From an uncultured Pelagibacteraceae bacterium (GTDB lineage Bacteria > Pseudomonadota > Alphaproteobacteria > Pelagibacterales > Pelagibacteraceae), in contig CACAKN010000005.1 of assembly GCA_902533075.1 (NCBI GenBank), positions 1 to 63,213 on the forward strand: DNA of 63,213 nt, in the 5' to 3' direction. Below, piece after piece: positions 61,454-63,213 of this stretch. Every line of letters starts with the position of its first letter. Within the stretch, counting starts at the first letter, position 1. The notes under the pieces are model-generated. The model searched no databases. It saw only the letters and a program-made list of their open reading frames with translations, and had not been told where the DNA came from. The position numbers were made by a program, and so were the translations under genes.

Positions 61454-62365
61454 TTAATCTAATGCAACAACTGCAGCAGCAATTGAAGCTAATCTTGCTT
61501 GTGCTTCATCAGATCGACTAGTAATTACAACTGGTACTTTACCACCAACAACTACACCAGCTGCACAAGCTCCACAAAAATAAATTAACATTTTGACTAA
61601 TCCATTCCCTGTTTCTACACTTGGAACTAATAAAACATCAGCCATTCCTGCTACATCATTCTTAATTCCTTTAATAGCAGAAGATTTTTTTGAAATACTA
61701 TTATCAAATGCTAGCGGACCAAAAACATCAGCATTTAAATTTTCTTTTTTAGCTAATTTTGTAATTTCTTCAGCTTCTTTGGAACTTGGTACGCTATCTA
61801 AAACTTCTTCAGTAGCAGACAACACAGCAATTTTAGGTCTTTCAATTCCAATTCTATTAGAAAAATTTATTACATTTTTTAAAATATGCATTTTAGTTTT
61901 TACATTAGGTAAAACATTTAGAGCACCATCAGTTATGATAAGCGGCTTATCTTCTTTGTCTAAAGTCATATGCCAAATATGACTTAATCTAGTTTTTCCA
62001 AGTAAGTTGTATTCTCTTTTTAGAACCTCTTTCATTAAAACATCTGTATGAATATGCCCTTTAACAATAATTCTGATTTTTTTTTCACTAGCAAGCTTTG
62101 CAGCAATGGCTGCGGTATTATTTTCTTCAGGTTCATGAATAATTTCGTATTTTGAAATATCCCATTTTAAATCTTCAGCACATTTTAAAATCTTTTTTTC
62201 ATCACCAATAAAAATTGGCTCTATCAAGCTTTCAGTTACCGCATCTTGAACAGATAACATCGGCAAAGGTTTTCCAGCATTGACAATGCCTGCTTTAACA
62301 CCTTTTTTCTTGTGAGCCACATTAAGTAAATTATTAGGTACAACAATTTCTTTATTTGAAAGCAT
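61454..62365 (-). CDS. pta: Phosphate acetyl/butyryltransferase family protein (short Pta)
   Basis: A 303-aa single-domain PTA/PTB-type enzyme. AIAAKLASEKKIRIIVKGHIHTDVLMKEVL (about 80-110), IITDGALNVLPNVKTK, NADVFGPLAFDNSIS (about 206-220) and ADVLLVPSVETGNGLVKMLIYFCGACAAGVVVGG are conserved. It interconverts acyl-phosphate and acyl-CoA. In marine bacteria a short Pta follows Xsc, which makes acetyl phosphate from sulfoacetaldehyde. It lies between HpsN-like and Ldh-like genes, so that role is likely here, though no xsc gene is visible in the window. Confidence 0.85.
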   Translation of the reverse strand: MLSNKEIVVPNNLLNVAHKKKGVKAGIVNAGKPLPMLSVQDAVTESLIEPIFIGDEKKILKCAEDLKWDISKYEIIHEPEENNTAAIAAKLASEKKIRIIVKGHIHTDVLMKEVLKREYNLLGKTRLSHIWHMTLDKEDKPLIITDGALNVLPNVKTKMHILKNVINFSNRIGIERPKIAVLSATEEVLDSVPSSKEAEEITKLAKKENLNADVFGPLAFDNSISKKSSAIKGIKNDVAGMADVLLVPSVETGNGLVKMLIYFCGACAAGVVVGGKVPVVITSRSDEAQARLASIAAAVVALD

Positions 62366-62367
62366 AT

Positions 62368-63213
62368 CTAATTTTTTAATAACTCTAAGTCTTTTTTAAT
62401 TACTTCAGTTAATTTAATTTCTTTTTTTGAGTTCATTTTAAATCTTTTATATTTATTTTGACCAGGATATACAATTTCTTTTACTCCTTTGATTTTAGGT
62501 AATCTTTTAACTTTTTTAATATTATCTTTAATTCTATTATTATAATTTTTGACAAATAAATTTGTTTTAAATGTGATAAATAAATGACCAATATTTTGTG
62601 GACCGGAAAAATCATCGAAAGGGTCTTTTACTCTTCCTGCATGATTTCCACCAGTAAGAACACCACTTAAAATATCGACCATCCATGCTAAACCTGATCC
62701 TCTAAAACCTGCTATAGGTAGTTGTACTCCTTGAAGAGCTTTTTTAGGATCAGTTGTTATTTTACCAAATTTATCCAAAGCAACTCTGTCTGGTATTTTT
62801 TTATTATTCTTAGCTGCAAATCTAATCTTTCCTCTATTAATCATTGAGATAGATGTATCTAAAATGAAAGGTACTTTTGAGCCAGTTGGAGTTCCAAAAC
62901 AAATTGGATTAGTCCCAAATAAACTTTTTAATGCACCATGAGGAGCAACAGCAGGTGGAGCGTTAGTATATATCATTGTGATTAAATTTTTTTTAACTGC
63001 TTGTTCAGCGTAATAACCTGACAATCCATAGTGACCACTATTTTTAACTGCCACCAAACCAATTCCAGTTTTTTTTGCATTTTGAATTGCTTTTTTTATA
63101 GCAATATCTGCTGCTACAAATCCAATGCTATTATCAGCGTCTACATGAGAAATTGATTGAGAAATCTTTTTAATTTTTATTTTAGGTTTAGAATTGATTA
63201 CTTTTTTTGTAAT
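62368..63213 (-). CDS. Ldh-family (malate/L-lactate/L-sulfolactate type) dehydrogenase, 5'-truncated by window edge
   Basis: The frame continues to the last base, so the start is outside; about 281 residues are visible. It is an Ldh_2-type dehydrogenase (ComC/MDH2/DpkA family): HVDADNSIGFVAADIAIKKA, VAVKNSGHYGLSGYYAEQAVKKNLITMIYTN, PFILDTSISMINRGKIR and PIAGFRGSGLAWMVDILSGVLTGG are visible. Members oxidise 2-hydroxyacids with NAD, including L-sulfolactate in ComC/SlcC. A lysine-rich tail (NSKKEIKLTEVIKKDLELLKN) ends it, two bases before the pta start. Confidence 0.87.
   Translation of the reverse strand: MTKKVINSKPKIKIKKISQSISHVDADNSIGFVAADIAIKKAIQNAKKTGIGLVAVKNSGHYGLSGYYAEQAVKKNLITMIYTNAPPAVAPHGALKSLFGTNPICFGTPTGSKVPFILDTSISMINRGKIRFAAKNNKKIPDRVALDKFGKITTDPKKALQGVQLPIAGFRGSGLAWMVDILSGVLTGGNHAGRVKDPFDDFSGPQNIGHLFITFKTNLFVKNYNNRIKDNIKKVKRLPKIKGVKEIVYPGQNKYKRFKMNSKKEIKLTEVIKKDLELLKN

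Noticed and set aside
1..63213. CRISPR arrays, insertion sequences, prophage, tRNA or rRNA genes
   Set aside because: No repeated spacer-like units, transposase or phage-like products, and no gap large or structured enough for stable RNA genes were seen.

Overview
The window is strongly AT-rich and very gene-dense. Coding sequence covers almost everything, most neighbours overlap or sit a few bases apart, and no gap exceeds 300 bases (largest: 3886-4036, 21172-21320, 36217-36359, 48030-48188). Gene content fits a streamlined marine alphaproteobacterium of the SAR11/Pelagibacterales type: one-carbon (methyl) oxidation with a dimethylglycine/sarcosine dehydrogenase feeding ETF and ETF-quinone oxidoreductase, an AcuI-type reductase, a GcvT-like/MetF pair, tripartite tricarboxylate transport and tiny operons with minimal regulation. 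The taxonomic call is inference from gene content and composition. No rRNA, tRNA, IS element, phage gene or CRISPR array was seen.

Layout: 1-3.9 kb, an edge-truncated M19 peptidase homologue, a conserved protein of unknown function, a DUF3726 protein and a tiny zinc-ribbon protein. 4-8.2 kb, a GcvT-like methyltransferase with MetF, divergent from metK, then a split APS-kinase-like/nucleotidyltransferase pair. 8.2-16.4 kb, small metabolic genes and the methylated-glycine oxidation operon (DMGDH-etfB-etfA-ETF-QO). 16.4-19.9 kb, hisI, folE, acuI and a LysR regulator. 20-24 kb, a ferric-iron ABC transporter behind a Fur-like box, with an elaborate SD-sequestering leader RNA in front of the permease. 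24-29.8 kb, AzlCD, thioredoxin, persulfide-dioxygenase-like, cupredoxin, DoxX, TauE and moaB genes. 29.8-32 kb, an aldehyde dehydrogenase with a histone-like lysine-rich extension, plus DUF779. 32-38.4 kb, a molybdenum/sulfite block: msrQ-msrP-moaE-moaD-thioesterase-moaC-moaA facing a sulfite dehydrogenase, cytochrome c and pseudoazurin. 38.4-50 kb, a sugar-acid catabolic island (rhamnonate-dehydratase-like enolase, PdxA2, TctCBA, SDR, IlvD/Edd dehydratase, decayed SDR, FAH hydrolase, SMP-30 lactonase). 50-53.2 kb, ccdA, an azoreductase-like flavoprotein, a 2-oxoglutarate dioxygenase and a HisN-like phosphatase. 53.2-57.3 kb, a twelve-or-more-gene operon made almost only of very small proteins, ending in two SMR membrane proteins that lack the usual glutamate. 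57.4-63.2 kb, cysK-cysE, a VOC protein, a LysE exporter and a HpsN-like/Pta/Ldh set that suggests C3-sulfonate catabolism.

Themes: reduced sulfur and methyl groups recur throughout (metK, MetF, DMGDH, cysEK, sulfite oxidation, possible sulfonate breakdown). Control seems to be largely at RNA level: a candidate switch before fbpB, an intrinsic terminator inside the start of tctB, and a hairpin spanning a start codon before DUF779. Two decayed genes (a small membrane protein with an internal TGA and an SDR remnant of about 30 codons) show active loss.
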